Shown here: positions 1 to 8,507 of the stretch, in pieces
Layout of the letters: the number at the start of each line of letters is the position of its first letter
How positions within the stretch are numbered: position 1 is the first letter of the stretch
Origin: Scytonema sp045865695
GTDB lineage: Bacteria > Cyanobacteriota > Cyanobacteriia > Cyanobacteriales > Nostocaceae
Assembly (NCBI RefSeq): GCF_045865695.1
Contig: NZ_BAACAP010000241.1
Location: 1-64,000, forward strand
Direction: 5' to 3'
DNA length: 64,000 bases
Made by a program: the position numbers and the translations under genes
The notes under the pieces: model-generated
Database searches by the model: none
Seen by the model: the letters and a program-made list of their open reading frames with translations, nothing else
Told to the model about the DNA's origin: nothing

Positions 1-216
1 GGCGCCTTCGGGACGCCGACGACCCGAGCGGCGTGGCGGGGCAGGCCCTCGACGTACCTCGTCTGCACGGAGGACCGCAGCACCTCCCTCGCCCTGCAGC
101 GCTTCCACGCTGGTCGGGCCACCCGCTCGATCGACCTTGCTGCCGGCCACCACCCGTTTCTGTCCCGCCCCGACCTCGTGACCGAAGAGCTCATCCGAGT
201 GCTACGCACCGATTGA
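1..216 (+). CDS. alpha/beta hydrolase, C-terminal fragment (foreign-looking)
   Basis: Frame 1 is open from the window edge to a TGA at 214-216, about 71 codons with the 5' end missing. The peptide contains STYLVCTEDRST followed by AGHHPFLSRPDLV. This is the usual C-terminal pattern of actinobacterial alpha/beta hydrolases, where the catalytic Asp lies after a VCTED-type strand and the catalytic His sits in a GH.PF.S.P motif. Codon third positions are almost all G or C, unlike every other gene here. Overlapping frames are open only because of the high GC. The family call is by motif recognition. The source (transfer or assembly join) is inference. Confidence 0.55.
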   Translation, partial: GAFGTPTTRAAWRGRPSTYLVCTEDRSTSLALQRFHAGRATRSIDLAAGHHPFLSRPDLVTEELIRVLRTD

Positions 217-330
217 CGGCACGACGACGATCGGCGAGCCAGCGACCGGCACCTTCGCGCTTCGTCGCTGAGCATTCTGCTGACGGCAGATCCAGCGCCC
301 CGATCTTCGGCTCCCTACTCGCGCTTGGAA
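1..330. other. GC-rich block with abrupt composition change
   Basis: The first roughly 330 bases are strongly GC-rich. Composition drops abruptly near the string TTGGAAATTAATTGAATGG and stays AT-rich with HIP1-type octamers from there on. No inverted repeat, tRNA or integrase is visible at the junction. A contig chimera or contamination is the simplest reading; recent transfer is the alternative. Confidence 0.7.
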
Positions 331-662
331 ATTAATTGAATGGAAACCATCTAAGTATTGGACTTTGTCCAAAGTCCAATCACTTACTAGGTGCAATATT
401 CCCAACCTGATGACCGTGTGGCGAACTCTACATTATATATAGTGGTTGCAAAGGCACGACTAACTGTCGAAAAAACGAACTACAAGTGTCCCTTGCACCA
501 TTTGAGTTTGAGGGTTGAACGTCACACTAAAGTCAGTTCGAGTTTGATTACCCGCTCCAAGTTCTCCTGGGTAGCCGAAGTTAAGTTTCAAGCTATAAAA
601 TTCTTGGAGAGTAACCTATTGAAGGGATTGAAGCCACAAGTTGCAAGAATGTATTTACAGTT
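331..662. other. gene-free stretch
   Basis: About 330 bases separate the GC-rich block from the pentein gene. A GTG-initiated frame crosses 391-693, but its translation has no recognisable domain and it runs into the opposite-strand gene, so I do not call it. The segment GGACTTTGTCCAAAGTCCAA near 360-379 forms a short hairpin (GGACTTTG/CAAAGTCC). Nothing else stands out. Confidence 0.5.
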
Positions 663-1988
663 TTACCTCTCTAGATACTTCTTAATACAGTGAACCGAAC
701 CAAGATTTTGTGCAAAGGGGTGAAAGTCGGTCAATTCGTAGACCTTGAAACCAAGTTCTTCCCATATGCGCTTGTTTTCCGCATCAATAGGAACTAAGTC
801 TGCCCAATCACCATGACCATAGGTTGGTAGCCATACAGAATTACCACTATTTGGAGCTATTTCTATCAAGCAGTTATTAGCAGTAGCAAAATACCAGGTA
901 CGAACTTTAATATCAGGTAGATCTACATAGGTAAGCGGCATGGGATTGCGAATCACTTCAAAGCCCAGATTTTGTAGAGTGTTAGCAACATCATCAAAAA
1001 TTTCCCCTAGAGCATGGTCTACAGACTCTTGCCCTAAAATTTTATCGGCATAAGTGGGCGACCCTACCAATAACCGGTATTTGCCAGAAGGGCTGCGTCC
1101 TGCTAGCGAAATAAACATATCGATGTGAAATATTGGCTGTTTCTCTCCAGTTCCTGTATATATCTCCTCAGTCCATTCCTCACCGTCGATAGTAATCGGA
1201 CGTGTTTGTGGTTGAGGAACTGGTAATTCCGTACCTACGTAAATGAGCTTGCGATTGGAGTCGAAGGTTTTAATGTATAAATGTTTAACAAATTCATCAA
1301 TATTTTGAACGTCTTCGGGGACTACAATATTCTCTGCTTCTTCGATGAGTTTCTTGGTCTCTTCTGGATAATCTGTACCGATGAACACAGAATCATCCCC
1401 AATCAGTACATTTCCACCTTGGAAATAGAGAGGAGATTGAATGCTTTGCAGATGGGTTGCTTCTGCTACTAACTCAGCAATTGCTGCATCACCCGATCTG
1501 CTAAAGACGTGAGGTTCAACCAAGAAAGACGTACCTTCTGCTGTTGATATATCTTGGACAACAACATAAGGATCTTCCGCCCAAACAAGAAAATTCAAAA
1601 AATCAGGTGCTTCTACTATGGTTGAGCGCTCGGAAGCATTGGTGGAATTCAGGGCTTCTAGTAAATCGTTAATGACACTTGGATGAGTGAGGATAGTAAA
1701 TCGAGTTGTTTTGGGTAACTTACGGAACAAATCTTCGTAAACCTGCTTGTAGCTAAACTCTCCACTCGCATAAGCAGGATAACAAAAAAGAATATGCTTG
1801 AGTGTACCGTGAGCGGTGGAAACAATTTTTGGTTCGCGAGGTCCTGGTTTAGTTATCTTAGCAAGTAAAGTCGTTTGAACTGATGCACTTCTAGAGGTCG
1901 CACCTAAATCTACATCAGACTGATTGCGTCGTGCCAGAGTTGCAGGTAGTGGCAGAGGATTTTTCCGTATGGGGTTGTTTGTAGCCAT
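663..1988 (-). CDS. Pentein-superfamily (arginine/agmatine deiminase or amidinotransferase-like) enzyme
   Basis: This 441-aa protein has the guanidino-group-modifying (pentein) signature set. WAEDPYV lies near residue 136, FQGGNVLIGDD near 189, FHIDMF with the likely catalytic His near 288, and a C-terminal SVHCIKK whose Cys is the expected nucleophile. Such enzymes deiminate arginine or agmatine or transfer amidino groups. The first ~55 residues are low-complexity and probably not part of the fold. It is transcribed in the same direction as the upstream leuA paralogue, 170 bp away. The substrate cannot be chosen from sequence alone. The pentein fold is fairly certain; the exact reaction is not. 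Confidence 0.75.
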   Translation of the reverse strand: MATNNPIRKNPLPLPATLARRNQSDVDLGATSRSASVQTTLLAKITKPGPREPKIVSTAHGTLKHILFCYPAYASGEFSYKQVYEDLFRKLPKTTRFTILTHPSVINDLLEALNSTNASERSTIVEAPDFLNFLVWAEDPYVVVQDISTAEGTSFLVEPHVFSRSGDAAIAELVAEATHLQSIQSPLYFQGGNVLIGDDSVFIGTDYPEETKKLIEEAENIVVPEDVQNIDEFVKHLYIKTFDSNRKLIYVGTELPVPQPQTRPITIDGEEWTEEIYTGTGEKQPIFHIDMFISLAGRSPSGKYRLLVGSPTYADKILGQESVDHALGEIFDDVANTLQNLGFEVIRNPMPLTYVDLPDIKVRTWYFATANNCLIEIAPNSGNSVWLPTYGHGDWADLVPIDAENKRIWEELGFKVYELTDFHPFAQNLGSVHCIKKYLER

Positions 1989-2121
1989 AAGTATTTTTTA
2001 GGAGTTGTCAATTCCAAATTTTCTTGCTCAACTAGCAAACATTGCTACGGAGAAATTTTAGACCACTACGTAAAGTTCTATTTGTAATGTAAGATTCTCT
2101 TAAGATAAAGATAATCAGCCC

Positions 2122-2141
2122 TTTCCTACATCTGTAGGAAA
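2122..2141. terminator. short perfect hairpin between leuA-like and pentein genes
   Basis: TTTCCTACA and TGTAGGAAA form a 9-bp perfect inverted repeat with a 2-base loop, just downstream of the leuA-like stop codon. The minus-strand copy lacks a strong T-run, so termination is only a possibility. Confidence 0.35.
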
Positions 2142-2158
2142 AATTATTGTGCTGGTGT

Positions 2159-3763
2159 TTAAGAAAATGAACTCAAACACTCATTCCTTGAAGATTGTAA
2201 GTAACGATAAAGACGATTGACTGCATTGATATAAGCATAAGCTGATGCAACAACAATGTCTGTATCGGATGACTGCCCAGAGAAAATACGGTCTTGATGA
2301 CGTAAGCGAACAGTAACGGTTCCTAAAGCATCTATTCCTTCTGTCACGGATTGAACAGAAAACTCAATGAGTTGACTAGATATCTGTATCATACGAGCGA
2401 TCGCTTTATACACCGCATCCACTGGTCCGGTACCCACTGCCGCATCTGTCAAAATTTCTCCACTTGGAGTCACAATTGTGATAGTTGCCGTTGGGCAAGT
2501 GCAATCTCCACAAGTCACTTGTACGTGTTCTAACTGAAAACCGCTCTCGACTTGAATTTGGGTTTCGTCTCGCACAATTGCCTCTATATCCCAATCGGAC
2601 ATTTCTTTTTTCTTATCAGCAACTTCTTTAAACCTGATGAAGGCTTTGTTAAAGTCTGCTTCATTTAGGTCAAACCCCAATTCTTGCAGCTTGCTTCGGA
2701 AGGCGTTGCGCCCTGAATGCTTACCTAAGACGATCCGATTTTCTGGCAATCCAATATCAGCAGCATCCATGATTTCGTAAGTTTCTCGATGCTTAATCAC
2801 ACCATCTTGATGAACTCCCGATTCATGAGCGAAGGCATTAGCTCCAACAATCGCCTTATTGGGCTGTACTGTAATACCTGTCAATTGAGAAACCAAGCAT
2901 GAGGTTTTATAAATTTCTTGAGTTTTGATATTAACAAGAGGTGCAGTGCTCTCCACAGGACGACCCAAGTAGGGATTGTAATAGGGTTTGCGAACCTGCA
3001 AAGCCATGACAATCTCTTCTAATGCAGCATTACCCGCACGTTCTCCAATACCATTAATGGTGCATTCGACCTGACGCACTCCATTTTCAATTGCAGCGAG
3101 TGCATTGGCTGTGGCTAAACCTAAATCGTTTTGAGTGTGAACGGAAAGAATCGCCTGTTCTATATTGGGTACATTCTTCCGAATCCCCTGAATCAACTTT
3201 TCCATTTCTTTTGGCGTGCAGATGCCAACGGTATCGGGGATATTAATTGTCGTAGCACCTGCAGCAATTGCTCTTGCCAAGACTTGGTACAAAAACTCTG
3301 GATCGGTACGGCTTGCATCCATGGGTGAAAATTCTACATCTTGCACAAAGGATTTGGCATAAGCAACCATTTCTTCTGCTATTGCCAGTACTTGGTTGCG
3401 AGTCTTTTTCAACTGGTATTGGAGATGAATATCTGATGTGGACAGAAAAACATGAATTCTGGGATGAGCAGCCAGTTGCAATGCTTCTGCTGCAGCTTTA
3501 ATATCCTCACGAATGGCTCTTGCCAAACTACAAATGATTGGTCCACCTGGTATCCCAACTTGTTCGGCTATGGTTCTGACAGCTTCAAAATCACCAGGAC
3601 TTGCGATCGCAAACCCAGCTTCAATGACATCAACTCCTAGAAGAGCTAGTTGGTGAGCGATCGCTAACTTCTCTTCTACATTCAGTGTAGCTCCAGGTGA
3701 TTGTTCTCCATCTCTAAGAGTGGTATCGAAGATAACGATTCGGTCTGTGGAGGAAATACTCAT
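2159..3763 (-). CDS. leuA: 2-isopropylmalate synthase-like protein, divergent LeuA paralogue
   Basis: This 534-aa protein has the DRE-TIM aldolase fold and LeuA dimer domain order. FDTTLRDGEQSPG lies near residues 12-24, GERAGNAALEE near 237-247, and GKHSGRNAF and the ADKKKE linker follow. The C-terminal LeuA regulatory domain carries the DAAVGTGPVDAVYKAI motif. LeuA condenses acetyl-CoA with 2-oxoisovalerate, the first committed step of leucine synthesis. The ATG at 3763 is preferred over an upstream in-frame TTG because GGAG lies just upstream of it. The usual HxH metal-binding motif reads H-T-Q-N-D here (His209, Gln211), and overall wording differs from the housekeeping cyanobacterial LeuA I know. 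It is likely a second copy, possibly with a changed substrate. The start lies 25 bp from a large operator shared with the divergent GntR gene. Confidence 0.88.
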   Translation of the reverse strand: MSISSTDRIVIFDTTLRDGEQSPGATLNVEEKLAIAHQLALLGVDVIEAGFAIASPGDFEAVRTIAEQVGIPGGPIICSLARAIREDIKAAAEALQLAAHPRIHVFLSTSDIHLQYQLKKTRNQVLAIAEEMVAYAKSFVQDVEFSPMDASRTDPEFLYQVLARAIAAGATTINIPDTVGICTPKEMEKLIQGIRKNVPNIEQAILSVHTQNDLGLATANALAAIENGVRQVECTINGIGERAGNAALEEIVMALQVRKPYYNPYLGRPVESTAPLVNIKTQEIYKTSCLVSQLTGITVQPNKAIVGANAFAHESGVHQDGVIKHRETYEIMDAADIGLPENRIVLGKHSGRNAFRSKLQELGFDLNEADFNKAFIRFKEVADKKKEMSDWDIEAIVRDETQIQVESGFQLEHVQVTCGDCTCPTATITIVTPSGEILTDAAVGTGPVDAVYKAIARMIQISSQLIEFSVQSVTEGIDALGTVTVRLRHQDRIFSGQSSDTDIVVASAYAYINAVNRLYRYLQSSRNECLSSFS

Positions 3764-3787
3764 AACTAGCTCCAAGAGTCTTTACTT

Positions 3788-3823
3788 TGTATATTGTATA
3801 CAGAAAATCGTATACAATATACA
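3788..3823. promoter_or_regulatory. Candidate GntR operator: 14-bp perfect inverted repeat
   Basis: TGTATATTGTATAC (3788-3801) and GTATACAATATACA (3810-3823) are perfect reverse complements separated by 8 bases. Each arm also contains the palindrome GTATAC. The element fills the intergenic space between leuA-like (minus, start 3763) and the FCD regulator (plus, start 3830). The regulator could therefore control itself and leuA. The symmetry is seen; the protein partner is inferred from position. Confidence 0.75.
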
Positions 3824-3829
3824 TTATGC

Positions 3830-4498
3830 ATGAAAAAAGTTATGAATTTAAACGACCTAGCAGCCAACGTGCTGCAACAACAACGCAGTACCCCAGATTT
3901 AATTGCCAACACCTTACGAGAAGCGATTTTACGAGGAATTCTTCAGGAAGGGCAATCTCTCAGACAAGATGAAATCGCTACGCAATTTGGAGTTAGCCGC
4001 ATCCCCGTAAGAGAAGCGTTGCGACAACTAGAGGCAGAAGGATTAGTCACGTTTCATCTCAATCGAGGAGCGATGGTATCAGTCTTGTCACCCAATGAAG
4101 TGCAGGAAATTTGCGAGATTCGTTCCGCTTTAGAAGTGACAGCCATTCAACTTGCGATTCCCAATTTAAGTGAATCCGATTTAGAAAAAGCAGGTATGAT
4201 TTTGGATGAAATCAATCGAATTACAGATACCACTGACTGGGCAAAGCAAAATTGGGAATTTCATGCAGCACTCTACACCCAAGCAAATCGACCGCGATTA
4301 CTGAAAATAATTCAAAATTTACACACCAATCTTTTCCGCTATGCCCACCGTCAGATGGGACAAGATTATTTAGAGCGCACCCAAAAGGAACACTATCAAC
4401 TTCTAGATGCTTGTCGGCAAAAAGATACAAAAGCTGCTGTTAGGATATTAAAACGACATATTGATACAGCTGCAAATCAGTTACAGTCTTCGATATAG
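3830..4498 (+). CDS. GntR-family (FCD subfamily) transcriptional regulator
   Basis: About 222 aa. The N-terminal winged helix reads TLREAILRGIL followed by LAT-type recognition text QFGVSRIPVREALRQLEAEGLV near residues 50-75. An all-helical FCD ligand-binding domain follows (EICEIRSALEVTAIQLA, FHAALYTQANRPRLL, HYQLLDACRQKDTKAA). FCD domains bind small carboxylates or similar effectors through conserved Asp/His residues. I chose ATG 3830; ATG 3842 is also possible, and an upstream in-frame TTG would lie inside the operator. It is divergent from leuA-like across the palindrome, so autoregulation and leuA control are likely. The effector is unknown. Confidence 0.88.
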   Translation: MKKVMNLNDLAANVLQQQRSTPDLIANTLREAILRGILQEGQSLRQDEIATQFGVSRIPVREALRQLEAEGLVTFHLNRGAMVSVLSPNEVQEICEIRSALEVTAIQLAIPNLSESDLEKAGMILDEINRITDTTDWAKQNWEFHAALYTQANRPRLLKIIQNLHTNLFRYAHRQMGQDYLERTQKEHYQLLDACRQKDTKAAVRILKRHIDTAANQLQSSI

Positions 4499-4568
4499 TC
4501 TAGTTATTTTAATTGTCTTGCATTGCAAGGCATACTAAAAGTAGTGAGCATAATTATAATCCCGAATC

Positions 4569-4826
4569 ATGAGGAAAGAAAATATTACTTTCCGCCTTGA
4601 GAGTGACAAGCGTGTTATTTTAGATACTATTGCAGCTGGTCTTGACCGCGATCGAACTTACGTGCTGAACGAAGCCGTTGACCTTTATCTTGAGGTTTAC
4701 CAGTGGCAGATAGCAGAGATTAAGGCAGGGGTTGCCGAAGCTGACGCCGGAGACTATGCTACTGACGAAGAGGTTCAAGCTGTTTTTGCAAAGCTGACCA
4801 AGATATTTTCTAACATTTCTGAGTAA
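4569..4826 (+). CDS. Ribbon-helix-helix antitoxin-like protein (orphan)
   Basis: 85 aa. The N-terminal RKENITFRLES strand plus the VILDTIAAGLDRDRTYVLNEAVDLYL helices match the ribbon-helix-helix DNA-binding fold of CopG/ParD antitoxins. The acidic tail (EADAGDYATDEEV) resembles the toxin-binding tails of ParD-type proteins. No ParE/RelE-like frame follows in the 180 bases before the next gene, so the toxin partner is missing or was lost. Confidence 0.75.
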   Translation: MRKENITFRLESDKRVILDTIAAGLDRDRTYVLNEAVDLYLEVYQWQIAEIKAGVAEADAGDYATDEEVQAVFAKLTKIFSNISE

Positions 4827-5005
4827 CTGTTAACGGAAAAGTATCAGGTAGTTTCTTCGGCAATAAACTCATGCTGACAATGGAAACTTCCTTGCAATTT
4901 AATTATAGTCTTCAGTACGATTCGGTTATTTGTCATTTGTTGCTAATCTCTGTAATACAAACTTTTAGGCTATAATCAAGTTGGAAATATCTCAATAACA
5001 TAGCT

Positions 5006-5263
5006 ATGTCAACCAAAACACTCGATCTTAAAGAATTACAAATGAGTGTGACAGAATTACTCTCATTGATTCAAGCTGACCAAGAGATAATCATTACTGA
5101 GGGGAACACACCTGTTGCTCTGTTAACAGTACTTAACCCTGTAAATAAAATTCCTTCAGAGTCAGGAAAAACACCTCAACCAGGATTAAATTTAGGTGCA
5201 ATGAGAATGAGTAATGATTTTGACCAACCATTATCAGATGATTTTTGGTTACAAAATTCATGA
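5006..5263 (+). CDS. Phd/YefM-type antitoxin
   Basis: 85 aa. KTLDLKELQMSVTELLSLIQADQEIIITEGNTPVALL is the N-terminal Phd/YefM DNA-binding domain, in the cyanobacterial variant paired with PIN toxins. The rest is an extended tail expected to wrap the toxin. Its stop overlaps the ATG of a PIN-domain gene by an ATGA junction (5260-5263), the usual coupled antitoxin-toxin order. That toxin is broken by an insertion sequence, so the antitoxin is now functionally unpaired. Confidence 0.85.
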   Translation: MSTKTLDLKELQMSVTELLSLIQADQEIIITEGNTPVALLTVLNPVNKIPSESGKTPQPGLNLGAMRMSNDFDQPLSDDFWLQNS

Positions 5264-5379
5264 AGTTACTATTAGATACACATACGTTTATTTGGTGGGA
5301 TAGCGAACCCTCAAAAATCTCGAAAAAAGCATTAGAGTTGTTAATACCCACATTCCGCAGATGTGAATTATATTACTGA
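5260..5379 (+). pseudogene. VapC-type PIN toxin, 5' fragment truncated by IS
   Basis: The first 29 codons encode MKLLLDTHTFIWWDSEP, the standard start of a PIN-domain ribonuclease with the first catalytic Asp at residue 6. From 5347 the reading frame enters the terminal repeat of the IS element and stops at 5377-5379. The remaining acidic residues and most of the domain are absent. I do not find the missing 3' half beyond the right IS end (7552-7692), so the insertion was probably accompanied by deletion. Confidence 0.85.
5347..5359 (+). repeat. IS left terminal inverted repeat
   Basis: CCCACATTCCGCA, perfect complement of 7539-7551. Confidence 0.9.
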
Positions 5380-5636
5380 TATTTTTAAAAAATCAAAGAC
5401 AAATAAATTTTATCAGTCTAATCTTTTGGGTTTGATTTTCACTTTTCATTCAAATAAACAGACATAATAAACAATTTAATTTCACTCTGATTAAAAAATA
5501 GATTCACTTCTTCAATCAACTGACTTATTTATCCTAAATTCAGCCAGATAAATAAGAGCAAAGCTCATGGTGTTCTTCGCCCAAAAATTCGGGTTATTAA
5601 AAAATATCTCTATCCTTTTATTGAAAATCAGCCAAT

Positions 5637-7415
5637 TCAAATCATTAGATAATATTGGCTATAAAATGAGCCTAAGTGATTCAGAATTTTTCGACGCTGC
5701 TCTGTTAAATTACTCATTTGCTTCTGTCCATTTATCATGAGCAAATGTACTGACTGAAATAGCTGAAATACCCACCTCATTGTCGGCTTATTTGTTAATT
5801 TATTTACCTGATTCCTGATACGATCGCCGGATGTTGCTAATTCTTGTCTCAACTTTCTTTGTGCTAGATTATAGACTAATAAACACAGTCCCATTATCAT
5901 TGCTATTGCTTCTACTCTTTCTGGAGTTTTGACATATACACTCTTAGTAAAAAACAATGGGTCTTTTAAAAATCTAAATCCTCTTTCATGGCATTGTTGC
6001 GCTTTGTATTCCTCTAGCATCTCCTCATTACTTAATTCATTTTTATCTAATATATTCGTTGCTAAAATAAATCTTCCAGCTTTAATCTTCTCCGTTTCAA
6101 TCACTTCTATTCTCGTTTCTATTTGACCTTTAACTTGATATTTTATTTGGATTGTTTCTGTCGATTTTTTTGGTCTTCCCACTTTGGTATACTCTGGTTG
6201 TTCTGAGAATTCAATTTCTTTTATTTGGTGATATTTCCATGAATTTGATAGCTTTTCTATCGCCTTAAGCGCGTCGGCTTTACAAGCAAACTCCTGTCTA
6301 GACAGTTGACGTAGAGACGATTCTGCTTTTTCTTTCTGCTTTTCTACTTGTTTATTTACCTGCTGAATACTTGATTTTTTTCTCAACTCACTTTCTATGA
6401 TTAGCCATCTTTGCTTAATGTTTCCATATTCCGCTTCTCTTTCAACTATTCTATATCCTGATATTCGACTATCTGTCCATTCATTTGGTTCAATCTCTAA
6501 GATTTTATTTGGCGCTGATTTTATACTCAATGGGACTCTAGTTATCCATTTCAATCCTTTCATTGCTGACGCATTGTCCCCAGAGAGAGGGGAAGGTTTC
6601 AAGCCCCTTTATTAATAGAGGGGTATTAGGTCATATCCCAAATAAACCTTCCCCTCTCTCTACGTGTAAGACCCCCGTGACAGATTATCTGCTGTGTATA
6701 ATGCACTATCTGCTATACATATTCCATCAAATTTCCATTGCTTTTTAAATTCTTTTAATCTTTCTACAAATCCACTTTTATCATCTACGTTTCCCGAGTC
6801 TATTTTTAAATATAATGGAATATCTCCATCTCCTGTTACAATCATGTCAACAATAAATTGTTTTAGGTCTGGTCTCTTATCTCTTGAGTATCCATGAACA
6901 ATTTCTATTGGTTTCATCTCTGTCTCTAGTTCTTTTTTATTTAATTCTGCTTCTTGATTGATTTCATTTATTTCCTCCCCTTCTTTTTTGTACTCTCCCT
7001 CTACACACATTGAAGTCCCATCTAAATGAACACTATTCATTTCTACTTGGAACTTATGAGCAGCTTTTATAGCGATCGTTGTAAATAATTTGGTTGTCCC
7101 CGCTTCGTAATATTTGTCCAATGCTCTCCCTAATCTGTCATCATTTAAATGCTCTGGTAATACTCCCGTTCCTATTAGATGTTCGGTTGCTTTGCCTGTA
7201 AAAAATTCTTGAAATAGATATAATGGGGCGCTCAAAAATCCTAATCCATTCAAAATCATCGCTTTCATTACTTGTCCTGGACTTAAGGTTTCTTTTTCTT
7301 TTATTCCTACTTTTTTATTCACTTCTTCTACCAATTCCATCTCGTCTATTATTCCTGCTATTATTCCTAAATGGTCTATATTTAAGACTTTTATTGCTTC
7401 AATTGGCTCATTCAT
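5637..7415 (-). pseudogene. IS1634-like transposase split by a palindromic insert
   Basis: The N-terminal part (7415 down to 6660) starts MNEPIEAIKVLNIDHLGIIAG (DUF4277-type beginning). It includes KAMILNGLGFLSAPLYLFQEFF, HLNDDRLGRALDKYYE, the first catalytic Asp in SVHLDGTSM and ICIADSALYTADNLS. It then runs into a stop inside a foreign insert. The C-terminal part resumes with SAMKGLKWITRVPLSIK and continues to 5637 with RFLKDPLFFTKSVYVKTPERVEAIAMIMGLCLLVYNLA. Removing 111 bases (insert plus one 9-bp duplicate) would rejoin the frame as D-N-(L/A)-S-A-M-K. The element is therefore not autonomous. Confidence 0.85.
6576..6677. repeat. 102-bp palindromic mini-element inside the transposase
   Basis: The insert has long inverted ends: AGAGAGAGGGGAAGGTTT at its left and AAACCTTCCCCTCTCTCT at its right. 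The flanks TGACGCATT (6567-6575) and TGACAGATT (6678-6686) match at 7 of 9 bases and look like a target duplication. It resembles the small palindromic dispersed elements common in filamentous cyanobacteria (MITE- or REP-like) and encodes nothing. Confidence 0.75.
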
Positions 7416-7538
7416 CGTTTTTTTCACATAGCTACCTAACTCTATTATTTTATACGAAAAAAGCCTGTAATAATTACTAGTCAATCATTACAAGCTTTTA
7501 TTTTTTAAATTCATAATTACTAAATCCGCTTGAATCTG

Positions 7539-7551
7539 TGCGGAATGTGGG
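7539..7551 (-). repeat. IS right terminal inverted repeat
   Basis: TGCGGAATGTGGG, perfect complement of 5347-5359. Confidence 0.9.
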
Positions 7552-7692
7552 GTTTAAGCTGCTGACGAGTCGCCATTTGATAGCAGTACATTCACTGAAT
7601 AACAATTATATTATGTACTTTCTGGTAGAGAATTGGCTAAAAATCTAAACTCAAGCACTTACGATAAATGTAGAACCCATCTTTACTAGCTA

Positions 7693-8487
7693 ATGAGTAC
7701 ATACAGCATTTTGAGCCAAACCGAACGCCAACGAGTGAGTGATGGAGAGTTTATCTCTATCTTGAGCGGTTGCGAATCCTCTCCCTGGCAACTGGTGCTA
7801 ATATTGCCACAATTAGGAGATTTCGACAGCCTTGAGTATGCTTGGTGGTTGCAGCGAGATGCCAAACGCCTTCAAGCACAAGGGATAGCAATTCGAGCCG
7901 TGGGAATTGGCGATCGCACTTCCGGTCAGCGATTCTGTAGTTATACTGGATTTCCAGCAGATTGTTTGTTTGTAGATCCCACCGCTCAACTGCATCAAAC
8001 GCTCAACCTGTATTCAGGTTTATCTCTCAGACTACCTGGTTTATCGCCCGGAGCGAACGCTTGGCTCAACCTGATGTTGATGTGTGCGGGAATTGGGAGC
8101 CCTTGTACTCTGGCGGAAGTGTTTCGCGGATATAAGGGCGACGCAAAAGCACCTCAGTTAATTGGCGATGAAGAAATCGTTCGGGCTGCTCCTTTACCTC
8201 CACTGAAAGGTTCATTCTTCAAATGGGTGGGTGGTAAAGGTTTTCAACGTCCGTTTGAGCTAGCAACTTTGCGATTGCGAAATATGGGAGAAGTGCTGAC
8301 TAACTGGAAGACATATGTTCCCAATCCTGCCTATCTTACCCAACGAGGAGCAACTTTCTTGTTTAACGATCGCGGAGAATTGCTTTACGAGCATCGCGAT
8401 CGCGCTATCCTTGGCTTTGCTGCTGATATGAGTCATCCCCTGTCTTTTCTCCAGAGTTTGCCGATGAAAACAGGAGAAAAACTATAG
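7693..8487 (+). CDS. Peroxiredoxin-like (AhpC/TSA, PRXL2-type) protein
   Basis: 264 aa, thioredoxin-fold. QLVLILPQLGDFDSLEYAWWLQ is the first strand-helix, GIAIRAVGIGDRTSGQRFCSYTGFPADCLFVDP follows near residues 71-100, and a C-terminal GATFLFNDRGELLYEHRDRAILGFA strand pair near 225-245 ends the fold. This layout is the cyanobacterial AhpC/TSA-like family. The canonical peroxidatic T-x-x-C loop is not in its usual place; the FCSYTGFP cysteine belongs to this subfamily, and activity as a peroxidase is unproven. It stands alone between the IS remnant and a small hypothetical gene 20 bp downstream, with which it may be co-transcribed. Confidence 0.7.
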   Translation: MSTYSILSQTERQRVSDGEFISILSGCESSPWQLVLILPQLGDFDSLEYAWWLQRDAKRLQAQGIAIRAVGIGDRTSGQRFCSYTGFPADCLFVDPTAQLHQTLNLYSGLSLRLPGLSPGANAWLNLMLMCAGIGSPCTLAEVFRGYKGDAKAPQLIGDEEIVRAAPLPPLKGSFFKWVGGKGFQRPFELATLRLRNMGEVLTNWKTYVPNPAYLTQRGATFLFNDRGELLYEHRDRAILGFAADMSHPLSFLQSLPMKTGEKL

Positions 8488-8507
8488 CAAACGATTGGGA
8501 GGAGAAT

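Larger units (their letters stand above)
5347..7551 (-). mobile_element. IS1634-family-like insertion sequence (defective)
   Basis: A 2,205-bp element bounded by 13-bp perfect terminal inverted repeats, CCCACATTCCGCA at 5347-5359 and its complement at 7539-7551. It carries one transposase gene in two pieces. The left end lies inside vapC. Flanking bases (GTTAATA left, GTTTAAG right) do not form a clean target duplication, consistent with a later deletion at the right side. Family assignment rests on the transposase text. Confidence 0.85.

Noticed and set aside
33..335. 100-aa open frame in the GC-rich block
   Set aside because: Shadow of the hydrolase frame; Pro/Arg-rich text without family sense. 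The hydrolase reading is in another frame.
391..693. GTG-initiated 100-aa frame
   Set aside because: No domain, no ribosome site, and it overlaps the pentein gene on the opposite strand.
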